Source of the DNA: Ischnura elegans
Lineage: Eukaryota > Arthropoda > Insecta > Odonata > Coenagrionidae
Assembly: GCF_921293095.1 (NCBI RefSeq)
Contig: NC_060258.1
Location: 5,208,001-5,272,000 of the forward strand
Length of the DNA stretch: 64,000 bases
Direction: 5' to 3'
The notes below the pieces were generated by a model that made no database searches, had not been told where the DNA came from, and saw nothing but the letters and a program-made list of their open reading frames with translations. This document shows positions 21,399-34,650 of the stretch, in pieces. The position numbers and the translations under genes were made by a program. Each line of letters opens with the position of its first letter. Position 1 is the stretch's first letter.

Positions 21399-24300
21399 TT
21401 AACACATTCCATGCGGCCAAAAAAATCTTGGGTGTTCCGGGTGACGGAATTTTTTTATTTTAATTTCCAATAGATTTCGGTTTAAAATGATTACCTTGAT
21501 ATCTAAAGTTGCCGATAACATACGGGAAATATTTATTTTTAAACTTTTTTTTCGTGGCATCTTAAGATGTCGTCCGCCATGGCGAAACAATGCACGTATG
21601 CAACCGACAATACAACAATAACCGCAAATTCTATTTTTTTAATTGCAACAAACCCCTTCTAATTCTAAAGTTTATTTCAATTTTAGTTGCTAACATTAAA
21701 TAATAATAAGTACTGGATATAATTTTGACAGTTAAACTGCAATATTTTGTGAAGTATTTTTAGCTTCCTGCATATCGAAAACAAAACAAATGATTAGAAA
21801 CACTGCAATGGTCCGGGCAATGGTCTATTGGGTTCTCCACAGCAAACTTACATTTTTTCCCGCACATTTGGCAATTCACAGTAGAGAACCTGATTGGCTA
21901 GGTCCTTCCAAAGTAATACTCCGAGGAAGCCTTAGCTAGGAAGCAATATAAGTCGATGAAGAAGAATACACATTTTTCTTCAATTTTTTTGATTCCAACA
22001 ATTTGCTGTAAGCTTTCTCTGCATGACTAATACAATGCTTTTTTGAAAGTAAACCATTACTATTATACATATTTAATGTTTTATTTTAGTTTAAAGTAAA
22101 ATACATTTTTGTAAAAATAAATATAGCACTTATCAAAAAATAGTATACAAAATAAAGAGTAACTTTTTCATTACACTTAAAAATACATATTCAATATTTC
22201 TCTGGCATCTTACCATGATATTCAATGAAACAGGGACGAAGACATAATCCGGGCTCATCCGGACAATCTGGGCAGAAAGTGGTGACGGTCTTCCTGACTC
22301 CTTTGGTGTGACAAACGCGGCATCGCTTTTGTTTCCGTCTATTCCCCCCGTTGGCAGGAAAGAAAGCGGGAAAATGAGATTCGGAGGGCTTGGGTGTGGA
22401 TGGACGTGAGGTAGGGCCTGTTTGTGCTCCTACCAGGGATCGTATTAGCTCTATGCGGAACTCGTACAGTGTTTTTTTGTGTCCACTGTATTTTTGATAC
22501 AATAAGTAACTATTTATAATGATCAACTGAAAGAATTGTATTCCTAATTTCTTATACCACTTGACCGATTTATGCTCACAGGGGTAATATGCTAGCATTT
22601 GGTCGCCGTGATCAATGCCTCTCATAAATTTGTTATACATAACTATCGCCTCCGGTTTTAATTTCACTATTCCTTTTCTGTTCGGGACCTCAAGCAACTG
22701 GCTCCCATACTCGGAGGTGATGACCAAAACGTCCCGTTTGTCCCTCCATTTCAAGACGCAGATGCCATCATGACTCCACTGCTTTACTATTTCACCCTTC
22801 TTAATTTTTTGGGACACAATTTCCTTGGGATTCCCTGCTCTATTTACCCGCAATGTGCCTGTGCAATATATTTCCTTTCCCAGAAGTTCTCTAGACAATT
22901 GCACACTGCTGTAGTAATTATCTAAATAAACAGAATGGCCAAAACCCTCTCGGCCCTGAAGTAGTTTATGTACTACATTTTTTACGTGCCCCTGCCCTCC
23001 TACTTCCTTGTCTGCAGACCCAGTGTATACCAGCATTCGAATTACTATTCCGGATGATTCCGTTAACAAATAAATTTTAATGCCATATTTATGACGTTTT
23101 CCTTTCATGTACTGTCGAAAAATCAGACGGCCTCTCCATAAAACCATTGATTCGTCCAACGATAAATCTTTAGCGGGTGAATAAATGGCATGCATTCTAC
23201 CTTGAAAATGATTAATCAATAGCCTGATTTTGAACAATTTGTCTTCCGGTAGAGGCTCATTTTCCGTAGGATTTGCAGCGAAATGAAGCGTTTGCAAAAT
23301 GCCAAGAAACTTATCCCGAGGCATGTACCGTGAAAAGCACGTTAAATTGAATAAATCGTCCTTTTTCCAATAATCCTGGATTCTATTAAGCCTAATTGTT
23401 CCCAAGTGGAACAATAACCCAAGGAACTTTTGAAATTCGTCTCTCGACATATGTTTCCAGTCGGCTATTCTGGCATGTAGCGATACATTTGCCGATTGAA
23501 GGGTCTCAGCCTGCCTGTTGGTTTCTGAAACCAAGAGGTCGTAAAATGCCTCATTGGCTATGAGGTCAAAATAATTGCGTGGGTGATTACCAGCAGGGGA
23601 TTCCTTCAACCCGGGACAACCAGCAAATGGCATCCGTGTGATAGCAGGCTGCTCATTTTTCCACATTTCACAAAATCTATCGGTACCTGAGGGGTTTGGT
23701 GCCATGGTTTCAATGATGGAATCATTTGCAGAAATATTGGTCCTATCACGCTCAGAATCTCCAAGGTCCTCGTCCTCGCTCTCATCTTCGCTGTCGCTGA
23801 TTTCAGGGTGGAAGTCTTCCGCGCTTTCCTACCATAAATCCTCATCTTCTCCCGAAGAATCTGTCTCAGATAGTAGCCTCCTCAAGTCGTCTTCGGTCAA
23901 TCTCTGTGTTAGGGCTCGCGAAGGATCATTCTTTGAACATCCTAGTTATTGATTACAACAATTATTTAATTATTGCAATAAATAAAAAGATGTTTAAAAT
24001 TGAATAAATTTTCCAAACTGCACTCGCAGATACTGAAACTCACCGGAGACAGATGGTCCTGTTTCTGCTTCAGTTTTCTTACCATTTTCATCTTCTTCCA
24101 ACTTTCTCTTTCTCCTATTTCCTGCTCCTTATCATACGAATATAAATACATTATTAAGATATTTATCCTACTGAACATGAAAGAATGAGTGTTGAACACT
24201 TACCAGAATTGAGTACGGTTGTGGTGGTATCTTCTGAATGGGAGATATATTTCTTCCTGTGCATTTCGAACGCCTACAGTCGAAAACGCAATATATCTCA

Positions 24301-25070
24301 CGGCAGCACGTATGTAAGCTGAACTCTTGAGCTGAGGTGCAGAATCAGAATGCCGTGTGGTAGGACAGAGCACCATTCGCGACTAACATTTGAAGGAAGC
24401 ATGCGTGGAGTGACGGTAGTAATGAAACAATGTTTCAACCTCCGGGAGTAAGCCCCTGAACAGAGAATTTTCCAGACAATTTGTAAAATGGACTCTTCAT
24501 TCGAATGGACGGAAGGGGACAGGTGAGCGAGGTATAAGAAACAATGTAAGACCTCCTGCGTAGGAAGCTCAAATTATCATGTGCTGCTAGCGTTTTATAA
24601 ACACCGGGTCGGTAATTGTGTGCTGCATTGGAGCGGAGGAGCGAGGATATGTAGCAATTTTGGAGCGAGGAAAAAAACTCACCATGAAACTTATATTGAC
24701 CAAGTGAAACACCTATGAGTTCCTCCCTGCCCGTCGTTATATCAATACACAAATTTTACGCAATGATAACAAAGAAATAAGAAAAAAATATATGAGGTGA
24801 CGAAGAGCATGACCCAAAATTTTGAAAAATTGCGAAAAAAAAAAAAGATAAGATGTAGTGGATATATAAGAATTCAGAAACGGACAATACCATTGAAAAG
24901 AAGGAATCTTAATTTACTTAATTGCGTCGAAAAAAGACATTCTGGAATAAAACCGGGCGCGAAAAAAAATAATGAAACGATGTACTACTGATGACATCTT
25001 ATGATGTCACCCGCCACCCAGTGAAGACATTCGTGACATCTTATGATGCCACCCGCATGGAACGTGTTAA
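21399..25070. mobile_element. piggyBac-1: nearly complete 3.7-kb element
   Basis: TTAA at each end (21399-21402 and 25067-25070) with terminal repeats reading TTAACAC(A/G)TTCCATGCGG inward, 17 of 18 bases matching. Subterminal modules of a short inverted repeat followed by CCGC occur at 24993-25014 and 25035-25055 on the right and at 21556-21575 on the left. The element contains a three-exon minus-strand transposase (24264-22191) that is intact but for one nonsense codon. TTAA target choice, terminal repeats and protein all agree on the piggyBac superfamily. Confidence 0.93.
22191..24264 (-). pseudogene. piggyBac-1 transposase, three exons, one in-frame TAG
   Basis: DDE_Tnp_1_7-type cut-and-paste transposase. 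The model is exon 1 24264-24204, exon 2 24127-24044 and exon 3 23941-22191, with GT/AG junctions that keep phase and give 631 residues. The start MHRKKYISHSED leads into a basic RRKRKLEEDENGKK segment, a likely nuclear signal, and an acidic leader. A TAG at 23831-23829 (codon 86) interrupts the leader. Downstream of it, an ATG at 23705 opens 504 uninterrupted residues holding the whole catalytic core. In that numbering, D184 in LSLDESMVLW, D262 in YLDNYYSS and D365/D368 in RGIDHGDQM are the expected acidic residues. Cys-rich zinc-binding tail: CRVCH, CPDC and C..PCF..YH at about 455-497. The stop could be a recent mutation or be bypassed by internal initiation at 23705. Confidence 0.9.
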
Positions 25071-27378
25071 GAGATGATTGTGGCATGCTTCTGCCGATTA
25101 TGAAATTTAACTAAATTTTTATTTAAAAAAAAATTTAATTAAAATAAACTAAATACACATGCAGTGACCGAGCCCAAGAAATGATGAGATAAGTTTCACA
25201 CCAACGGACAAATATCAAATGTTCCCTCTGGCTTAAAACAAATCACAAGAACACGTTCGGTATATCGTAAATACAGGCCCTTGCGATGAAACTCAATTAC
25301 GCAAGATAGGTTTCAGCAGTGAGTAAATGCAGACAAAGATATAATACAATCCAACATTAATCAATAGAAAATGAGTAACTAGCAAAACCATAGTATTTCC
25401 CATTGTGGGCACAATAAGTTTACGGGAGCGTGACGAAAGTAATACACTAATGTGCGTGCAGTACGCTATTACAGCCTCAGGAAAACTGCTTCCTAAAGTT
25501 TTTATTGCCCATGCCACAAACTGAAGGTGATTTTGGTCCGTGAGTGAGTGAGGAAACTGGAGTGAAATTTTAAATGTTTCCGTTGTGTAAATCTGGATAA
25601 CTTACAACTATGTTGTATTTCAAGTTTCAAAAAAATGTTCTCAAGCCATACAGTTACAACAATACATTTTTATTGCATATTGATTCCTGGGGGACAAACA
25701 TAATGTACAATTTATGATGAACTATTTATCAACGAGGAAGGAGATCCGATATGCAGCATAAAAATTATAACACTTAAGTGCACATCTGTATGTCAACCGT
25801 GCGATTCATATTTATACACGCAAGAAAGTATTTTATTGCATGAATCCAGAACTCCATCCTCCTCCTTCAACGGATATGAGAGATTTCCACACGTGAGGAT
25901 GGAATAAAAATCCATTCAATCGTGCATCATCTATTGTCCTCACCAGCATTCAATGATATGCATGGTAGGTTTCAAAGTTAGTAGAGAATAGAATTATTTT
26001 TAAAAACTGGAGGAACATAAGGGAGATGTGTTTCCCTAAAGAAAGAAATGCAAGTACGAATGCTGAGGTAGCAGTTTTATAGAATGAAGCTTTTCAATGT
26101 TGTGCTTTTCTTTTTATGCAAATTATCAATCAAATTCCTGTGAAGAGGCTAAATAATAAATAGAAAATGAAAAATTGTAAAAGGCAGAGCCTTTTTCAGT
26201 ATTAATCAATATTACACTTTGATGCATTATATTATGGAGGTATTTCCTCCAATTAATGATCTTTTAAGCGACAACAATTTCTCGTGGGCATAAGGTCTGA
26301 TGAAAGTAAGAGAAAACCGAATAATATTGCCGCAGGAAAAAGCAAAGGAAGTGGAGGAAAGTGGGAGTCTGAAGAGGCCATGGAAAAAGAAAAGGGAACG
26401 GATGAGCTGACAAGCCAAACGAAAAACAGGACCATCAAATGGGCATAGACCTCAGCCAGTGCGGGCCATGAACCATTTTAAGTAGGCCAAGTAGCATATT
26501 ACAGATAATTGAAAGTTCTCATGCATCGACAATTCATTCCCTAGATTACACAGTTTGTTTGAAAGCTCTTGGAACCTAGCTATGTGGAGAGAAGGACTCA
26601 GAAAGAGAGACGAATAAGTTTGAGGTAGGAAAGTATACCTCGCCCATCAGTTGGAATAGGGAATAATGGTTGGCAGGGTAGCCTAAAATAGCTTTCTGGA
26701 GACTAAAAATTCCAACAAAGCATAAAGACAGAACTCCAACCTCCTGTCCAGGCTATTACTTGTTGAAAGAACTTCAATCTATTTGTCTAGCTATTCAACT
26801 ATTCAAGCGTTGAGAACAACATTTCTTTCTCCCTTTCCAAAATCCTATTACACACAAAATCTTAGCCTTCTAACTTCGAACTCAATGTCTCCAGTCTATC
26901 GAATCTGCTTGAATAGGTTCTTGGCAACAAAATACATGGGGCAAAAGTTATTAAGCAACATAAATAAAGTTAAAAGGGCATTTCCAAACAATTGCAAAAT
27001 TTAATAGACTACTGGACAGAAACAAATGTAAGAAGAGCATTAGCAACGTTTAGCACTTGGAACGCTCAAACTTGATCATATAGGTAGATGGGTAAAAATC
27101 TTCCCTCAGGAGGAACCGGAGAAACATTTCTAAGACAGTATATATGTCTAAGATATTTGCTTTGGAAATGAGTTCCCTATACTTTGATGCCAGCAACACA
27201 ATGTTATCACTCCCGCTTGGATAAATATTGGTAACAGGGTGAAAAATTCGAAACAAGGTTAAACAATTGACATGAATATTAATTTAATTAAAAAAAGTAA
27301 AACGTCTGGAATCAACATATCTGAAGATGGAACAGATTACAAAAAATGGAGGAAATGGCAAACTAGAAAAACATTACT
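25071..27378. other. AT-rich stretch with no recognisable gene
   Basis: Scattered open frames under 75 codons, none resembling a known protein. Nothing repetitive noted. Confidence 0.4.
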
Positions 27379-27447
27379 GTCTCCGAGTCTCAAACCCTGC
27401 CCTTTCAAAACAAAAACGTGATATGCTACCACTTGGCCAAATCCACC
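27379..27447 (-). repeat. tRNA-like pseudogene or SINE head
   Basis: On the minus strand it starts GGTGGATTTGGCCAAGTGG (A box TGGCCAAGTGG), continues TAGCATATCACG and ends AGGGTTTGAGACTC, a B box with one or two mismatches. Its length is close to a tRNA. The acceptor ends do not pair convincingly, so a functional tRNA is unlikely. Confidence 0.4.
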
Positions 27448-27639
27448 TTGAAAGCAAAATTTTTTATTTAAATTCCACGTGACAATATTTTTCCTATTTT
27501 AAATGCTTTTTTTCTATCAAACCTGGGTATATATGGACAAAACCCTTGAACTAACCCTTCAACAGTATTCCTATCTAATAGTCTACTTTCAAATAAAAAA
27601 GGTTTCATCTTCTATCTTGACTTCACTTACGAAGAGTAT

Positions 27640-29770
27640 CCCTGTCAGCTACTCAACTGCCTGTCACAAGCCCCATTATCATAGTGAACAAATCGCAAAT
27701 ACGCAATAGACTTCAAACCACTCTCTAAGGTAAAGAAAAGCTATAATATACCTAATTATGACATTTTAACAATGTACGATGCATTTTTTCCATTATTAAT
27801 TCAATGAACTTGGCAAAGAGAGAGAATGGAAATCATTCTCAAACCAAAACATTCATCAGGCAACATCAATACACTCTAGCATTTCCACTGCCAAAAATTA
27901 AAGCAAACACAAAGCTAAGACTTAATCTTCAAATAAAAACCAAGGCAAAACAATAAGTGCAATTAACCAGTGCCATACACTGCAACACAAAAACCATATT
28001 CATAACAAATTGATAATGATACTCACTTGGAGATTGGAGAGGTTTAGTCCAGGGAAGCTAAGTAAAAGCAGAAAGGTATGGCTAGATAACCACAGCTCAA
28101 TCACTACGACAGAATCCTGAAAAGGAAAGAAAGCAACATTGTATTAATACAACAGAGTATCACAAAACAAACACATTGGCAGTACCTTTCCTCACCATAC
28201 AAAAACAGTATACACAGCTACAACTGTGTAATACAGGCATCCCCCGAGTTACATAAGGGATGCGTTCCGGCAGACTCTGCGTAAGTCGAACATTCTGCGT
28301 TAGTGCTTCAGAGATTTCGATCGGTGGGGCGAATTCTCAGCGGAGAAATGCGCGGAAAATTCTCGGTGAAGTTTAATTCAATTCACTGCGATAATCATGA
28401 ACGTGTATTTTGACGTTATTAGATAAAAAAATAAAGAAACATTAACATAGTCTGAGAGTTGCATCTCGAGCATTGCCCGATTGACCGATCGCGTGGATTC
28501 GGAAAAGTACGGTATCTCAACGCTACATTACTAAAATGAATAATTAAATTGATTCATTATGTTACACTGCAATCTAAGGGCCCATAGTTTGCATTGTATT
28601 CTTACCTTCATTCATTATATCTTCTGCCTTTTACATATTACGTTGATTGATGAATCTAGTGGTCAAAATGACCTTGCCGTCGACGCACCCTAAATCCAAA
28701 TACTACCAAATCTAGTGGTTTCATTGTCACAGTTAATAGACGTAGGAGAGGTGTCGAGGATTATGAGCAAATAACGCACAAAAAATACCAGTAAATCACT
28801 ATATTCTTAGATATATTCACACGCACAAACACTCAATCTTTCACGTAAGCAAACATACTTCCATATTCTCAGATCTCAATAAAATGACGTGAAAATATCA
28901 TCATTTGAATATTTACTTCGCTGGAAACATCAAAGAATATTCCCAATACATGAAGGTAATTAAAAATGGGCTTTTATTCAGCCAACTCCGTCATAAACTT
29001 GCAAAAAAGTCAGTGGGGAACAGCTTTCAATAACGCAGAATTCATTTATATTGGCACACAATATGAGAGAACCAGAAAATGCAACTTAATAAAATCTAAG
29101 CAAAATACAACACGAAAACCCAGTCGCCAACATGTACGCAATTAATATCGCGTGTCAACTTTTTCTTCACTTTTTCGCGGCGTTCTTTGTCAATACTCAA
29201 AATTTCAGTGCCTTTACGTGGGTACTAACCAATTACTTTCCGCAATAAAGATTTCTGCTCGAACTTTACTTTCTTTTAATTCCACAGATGGAAATGTCCA
29301 AACTTAAGGATACAATTTTTAAATAGTTGAAAGTGGGAGTTAGGGAGTGAGTGCAACCACTTCCATCGCTAGAACTGCAAACAAATTTTCACGTTGATTG
29401 GTGACTTGGGAGTTAATTAGCGATTTTTCTACAGAAATTAATGAAAATTCCTTCGAGGAATGGTAAAAATGGGTCACTTAGTTTTGTTTATCACGTAAAA
29501 AACTCGATAACTATTCGATATTTTTTCTACCATTGGGTATACGAGCGAATATCTACTTCATCTTGCTCGCATTCGAAAATTTACTTATTCACTTGAAATT
29601 CGGTTATCACTTACGTAAGTACGGATTTACGTAAGTCAAGGCATACGTAACTCCGGGGATGCCTGTATGTTGTAATCCTATGGGGAGACAAATTGGAAAG
29701 TTAAGAAGAAATCTAGACAACAATGTTATCAGGGCAGACAAATAGTCATTGCAGTAATAATTCAAAGCAA
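27640..29770 (+). repeat. Segmental duplication, copy 1 (split by a Tigger-like element)
   Basis: 27640-28232 and 29668-29770 match 35095-35693 and 35875-35960 block by block in the same orientation: CAACTG(C/A)CTGTCACAAG, GATGCATT(T/C)TT, CAAACCAAAACATT, CACTTGGAGATT, GGTATGGCTAGATAAC, CAGCTCAATC, GTATTAATA, ATCAGGGCA and ATAGTCATTGCAGT. Divergence looks like 20-30 % by eye. No conserved reading frame is apparent, so either this is non-coding or it is an old duplicated repeat. The 28234-29665 insertion interrupts this copy only. Confidence 0.75.
28234..29665. mobile_element. Tigger-like (pogo/Tc1-mariner) non-autonomous element, TA target
   Basis: TIR CAGGCATCCCC(C)GAGTTAC at the left end and its inverse (GTAACTCCGGGGATGCCTG) at the right, about 20 bp, flanked by TA on both sides (28232-28233 and 29666-29667). 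CAGGCAT ends with TA duplication are typical of Tigger-type elements. TTACGTAAGT / GCGTAAGTCGAA words recur just inside both ends. No transposase frame is present in the 1432 bp, so it is a deletion derivative. The empty paralogous site is in the copy at 35.7 kb, which lacks this insertion. Confidence 0.8.
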
Positions 29771-30904
29771 AAACCTTTTGAATTAATAAGTAACGAATTT
29801 CATCTCAGCAATTCCACCATAATCAAAAATGGGTAACACCACAGGCAACGGGTAATATGTATATGGTTTAGAGGAAATTCGATGTCAACACCTATGCTAC
29901 CAGTAATGCATCCCTATCTTCCCAATGTTAAAACGCTCTCACACAACGCGATTCATATAGCTCAAAGACCCCAACGAATGCATCTCGTGCACTATATGAT
30001 GCATGGGTGTATTTGGGATATGAGTAAAATAAGTTAATTGTTCTTATGATATATCCAGCTAAATAATTTTGGATAACACTAAAATCAACTGATTCAAAGT
30101 TATTCATTGGTCTATCACTTGCAAATATCTCCCAACTTCCCATGAATTTCCATTTCCAATGTTTTACTGTATATCCAACCACAGTTAGTACAACAGATGA
30201 TAAAATACATGCAATGATTCTTGCTAGTGAACTAAGGAATTAATTTTTTATAACAAAGACACAAATAAAGAGGAACAGTATAATTATGTCGAAAGCTTAA
30301 CAAATGTTAAAACATTCACATTCATATTTATATGAATCATTAATTTTTCATGAAACATGATGAATTGGAAGGATTAAAATTATCTTTTTCAAGTAGCGAC
30401 AGCTATGTTCTCCATGTTTAATAATCACATTTTATTTCAAAGTTTTGAGTTGATTACAATTACAAAATATTATTTCTTTACCTAGGATTTGAAGAAGAAC
30501 CACAGAAAAATTAATAAGAGGATAGAAGCACAATTTTCAGAAAATCAATCTAAGTGGAAGAGGTTAATTGGGACTCTCACCCCAAAGTTAAGCATTAAAA
30601 TCACTAAATATCGTTTGGTTATTGTAAAATTAAAAAAAATATATAAGCAAACGAGACGAAAAAGAACATTTTTTAAATTTAAACATCCAGAATGTTTTTT
30701 TTTCCAAATAACCCTATTTAGAGAATTGATGTAAGTGAATTCACTTACTTTCAAAGTTAATAGTAATTATTAGAGCATTAGCATGAGTTACTACACTTCA
30801 AGAGTTTATATACATGATCTTAAATTGCTAGGTGGATGCCAATGGCAAGATGGACGTCGCACGCTAATATCATTCTTTAAAATCTTCCAAGCAAATAGGG
30901 TAGT
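29771..30904. other. AT-rich stretch with an 84-codon minus-strand frame of unknown meaning
   Basis: At 30182-29928 a minus-strand frame, open further upstream through a hydrophobic run (IIACILSSVVLTVVGYTV), could be a membrane-protein exon. I do not recognise it, and no splice partners are evident. Confidence 0.3.
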
Positions 30905-31949
30905 TTCCTTCATCAAAGAAAACGAAAGACATTGATTGCGATTCGTTACCCACCATTAGTGTATTCATAATACACAAATTATTTGGTTTTTGAAATACCG
31001 GTTTAGACAAATGGCAAGGGTCAAATTTTATCCTCATTTGAAAAAGGCCAGATTGGCACCCATGCGATTCCACTCCACGTGACGTCACAGGGACCTAGTT
31101 TCTACACGAGAGGATAGGAGATATACATCGTCTGAGGTTACCAATGCATGCATGAGGCACAGAGCTCAGGGAAACATGTCTTAATAATCACCTATTAAAA
31201 CTGGCTAAGGTCGGAAAGTTTTCTTCGTTTGATAAGGTATTAACCCTTTCATTGCGTAGCATTTTCTCAGAGTTGTTTCACATTGGCGGAGAATTTCTTT
31301 TCACTGCATTGACTTTGTTTTTCGAAAATATGAATACAATTTCAATAAAAAAAGGATTTTTATATTCATTTGAGTATTTATTAAACAATTTGTTCATGGC
31401 ATCACAGTGATGCCATCCGCACCCATGTGATATATGCTCCGGATATTTATGCAACCCGTTACACAAACATAAGGAACGACGGACAACATATTTTTACGTA
31501 GCAACTAAGAAGCATGAAATAATTTCTGAAATGATGGCGGAATTGGATTATAAATAAGATAAATATTTTTTCAGATATAATCCACTATCCCTGCATCATA
31601 TTTTGGGTTAATAAAAGTTTTCGAATTTTAATTTTTACATTTCTAAATTTTTAAATTTACTAGTAACATAGATTGGCATGCAAACATATGAGAGTTATTT
31701 GATCTTTTTGACATTTTATATTGCGTTAATGCTGCAAAAATTAACTAATAATTCTGAAAGGGTTCAAACACAGCCCTGGAACTTCTACTCATCGTACACC
31801 ATCAGAGGTAGGTATACTGGTTTGCCACTTTTTAGTCGTTCTTAGGACGTGAGGAGGATTATATCTTCTGTTTTTCCTTACAGTTTCAGTGGTGTAAGTG
31901 TCTTTTTTGAGTAACTCAATAGATATTTGAACAGATTATTATAATTTTC

Positions 31950-32640
31950 TCAGTAGGGTAGCCACAGGAGGGAGTTATGGATTACAACCCTCGTTGAGGC
32001 GCCAAAAATGGGTAAATTGGCCCCCGCACCCTGTGGAAGGGCACCAAAATCTCCGGCAAAGACCCCCCATTTCAAAATCGTGGCTACATGACTGTATAAA
32101 CTGTGACCACAGAGAAGAAATCTGTCGATTAATTTTCGCACGACTTTGTTTGCATGTCCTCTGCCTCCAACATCAGGATCCTCCGGCCCAGTGTAAATTA
32201 TAACATCTTGCATGAGGCCATTAGGCTCGGAAAGCATGTATAATGTTATACAGTGTTTGTGACACCAAAGCAACATGGACTCATGAAGCAGGGTTGTTTA
32301 CCCGAATAGTAAATTTCTTTCATTCTTTGAGTGAATAAATTCAAAAGGGCAGAATTTTATGCCAGGGGTCTCTTGGTATCGGATCATCTACTCCAGGGTT
32401 CCAGCCAAAATGTATGCAATGGAAAATTAGTTGAAATCGGTCTCGGGAAAAATTGCTGTGACGGCAAGAAAAATCGAAAATATTTTCCTACCTTTTCCAA
32501 TAATCTGGAATCATCTTACAATACTTCATACAATCATACATTAGGTATATCAGACCAAAAATATCTCCCATTCCCCACGAGTATTATTCCTATGCTTGGT
32601 TATCCTTGAAGAACTGCATGTTGAGACGCATTGGCAATAT
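31950..32640 (-). pseudogene. piggyBac-2 transposase remnant
   Basis: Read through frameshifts on the minus strand: SRDRFQLIFHCIHFGWNPGV near 32440-32380 (the MSRDRF...LHFA.NP block), then LLNLFTQRMKEIYYSGKQ near 32350-32290. Next is a shifted HESMLLW, where the first catalytic Asp would lie and appears lost, followed by LYMLSEPNGLMQDVIIYTGPE and DVGGRGHANKVVRKLID..LLCGHSLY near 32250-32080. Similarity ends there, so the second Asp onward and the Cys-rich tail are missing or unrecognisable. Stops and shifts throughout. Confidence 0.85.
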
Positions 32641-34200
32641 GGACCAAAGCCTTTCAGATGAGAATATTTCCTCCTGCTCCCGCATACTTGAATCCTGAAA
32701 GTATACCTCAGTTAACACCTATAACATATACTTCAATAAAATACATAACACCTACAAAATACACAAGAATGATGAGGTTGCTCTTTTGCAGGCAGAAAGA
32801 GATGTGAGCGTCAACATTTACAACCGACGTACAAGAAATTTGTATCTGTCTAAATGTGTATGTTCCAGATAAAACGGCAACGTATAATAATCCAAAAATA
32901 ATTGTTTCTTTGAGATTAGAAATTTTGCTGACTTTCTTTTCTGATTATAATAGCTCTATTTGGTCAAAGTAAAATATGTAAATTGCTTCAAAGTTAAAAA
33001 ACAACCTTCGCGGTGAAGACCCAATGCAGTGTTCCATCTATACACTTGAGGAAATTGTGCCAGAGGTAGTTTTATTGCGAGGAGATATTCTAAGCCTAGT
33101 TCACCAAAGGCTGATACATAAACGGTCCTTGGGGTTTGAAAATAGGAATAAAATTAAAAATGAAGGTTTCTCCCATATTCCACTAAGAGGCTAAATATAT
33201 GTAAATACTGAAATGCCCAATAGAAAAAGGCCATACGGTAATATTAGAAAAAATAAAATCTCTATAGAGGAGTGAAAATGCACGCAATCGAAAGATGTCC
33301 CAAAGAGAGACTGTACTAATGTCGAGAGTCGCAAAATCTGAGAAGGAAGAGCTGACCTTCTCCATGGCATGCACACAACAGAATACTTGCATGCATTTCT
33401 AATAAGAATGGCAAAAATGCTTCTAAAAATAGAGATAACAGGCGACTCAGAGCGACTTGTAGTCTATTCCGCGGTGACGTAAAACGACTCTTTTATTTGA
33501 GCCCCGAAATTCGATCATTTTTTCCCCGAGGATTTCCCCAATTCTAATTTCTCATTCAAAATGAAAAAATATAAAAGTTTTCCTAGAACTTTTATTTTTT
33601 CTCGTGAATAACGAATTGGTGGTCGTAATTATTTCCACCTAGTAACTTTAACAAACTCATACGAAATAAATGAGAAAAAGTCGAAAAAATCTATTCCTTT
33701 TTCCGTAACCAATGTAATGAAACCCCCATTTGAAAGGATCGTTCAGAAAATGAGTTGCAAATATATTATGGAAGAATGTTATGAGTTATAACGGCACTAT
33801 GGAAATATTAAGTTTAAACAATAATAAAAACGTCAACAGATTATTCAACTGTGTTTAGCGTGTATAAAGTGACCGTATTTTGAAATACGAAAATATTTTT
33901 CGTCGATGAGATGAAGGAAGATTATGTCAAAATATTGTTTACATAAATGTTAATAGGACTAAAACGAGAATAATGACCTTCAAATGTGGCTACATTTAGT
34001 ACAAATATTCAGAATTGTAAAGAAAATATCACATTTAAATTTTTTTGTAATGGCGAAAAATCTTACAAATTGAAAAGTACTCCATAAATATTTTTAAAAA
34101 TTACTCAACAAATATGAACTTTTTAAAAAATGGAAGGCATATCCAGGTAGCCTAATCCATTGCGCGTGCGGGTTACCATCTTGAGAGTAGACAGAACAGG
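32641..34200. other. Interior of piggyBac-2 without recognisable coding
   Basis: AT-rich sequence between the transposase remnant and the right end of piggyBac-2. N-terminal transposase coding would be expected here but is not detectable. Confidence 0.4.
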
Positions 34201-34650
34201 GCGGAGGAGCGTAGGGAGCGATTGATGGACATAGGTCAGCGTGGCATCAATGTGATGCCACCCGCCCGTTGGCACGACCTACGCTGGGCATCAATGCTAT
34301 GCCATCCGCACTCAAAGGGTTAATAAACCTTTTTTAAGCCAAGCGCTACCAGCCAGCAAGGTACTCAGCTACCCGCTAGCATCCTGCGTCCTATCAGCGC
34401 TCAAGAGCCTCGATCAAGGTCACTTCACAAGGCGGCAGCAGGAACAAGAAATGCTTTACAAGGAGATATTTCCCGGCATTCATACTTCCGCGTCGCGTTT
34501 TCGCGCGCTTGAAATTTTTCACTTTTCATTTGATCGCGAAAAATAGATATCCTCGTTTAAAAATCTAAAAGCGTGAAATACGTACTCCAGGAGTAATAAT
34601 ATTTCGATTTTGGCAATAAAAAAATAATAGGAAACCACCCTATTAGAACA

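Larger units (their letters stand above)
31240..34323. mobile_element. piggyBac-2: decayed 3.1-kb element with a known empty site
   Basis: TTAA at 31240-31243 and 34320-34323. Ends read inward TTAACCCTTTCATTGCG and TTAACCCTTTGAGTGCG. Subterminal inverted-repeat modules followed by CCGC lie at 31398-31420, 34242-34265 and 34287-34309 (GGCATC..GATGCC-type). Minus-strand transposase remnant at 31950-32640. Removing the element, with one TTAA retained, restores the sequence of the uninterrupted paralogue at 40401-40420 (GATAAGG.ATTAATAAACCT), which fixes both boundaries. Confidence 0.93.
30905..34650 (+). repeat. Dispersed repeat copy A, interrupted by piggyBac-2
   Basis: 30905-31239 plus 34324-34650 together match 40088-40736, the uninterrupted copy B, in the same orientation. 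Shared strings include GACATTGATTGCGATTCGTT, CCACTCCACGTGACGTCACA, TCGTCTGAGGTTACCAATGC, TCGGAAAGTTTTCTTCGTTT and ATCGCGAAAAATAGATATC. The piggyBac-2 element sits exactly at the TTAA where the two halves join. The family is not recognised. Confidence 0.9.

Noticed and set aside
27379..27447. A functional tRNA gene
   Set aside because: A and B boxes are near consensus but the B box is mutated and the ends do not pair, so it was kept only as a tRNA-like repeat.
29928..30182. A membrane-protein exon on the minus strand
   Set aside because: A hydrophobic run is present, but there is no family match, and the corresponding part of the duplicated segment does not preserve it.
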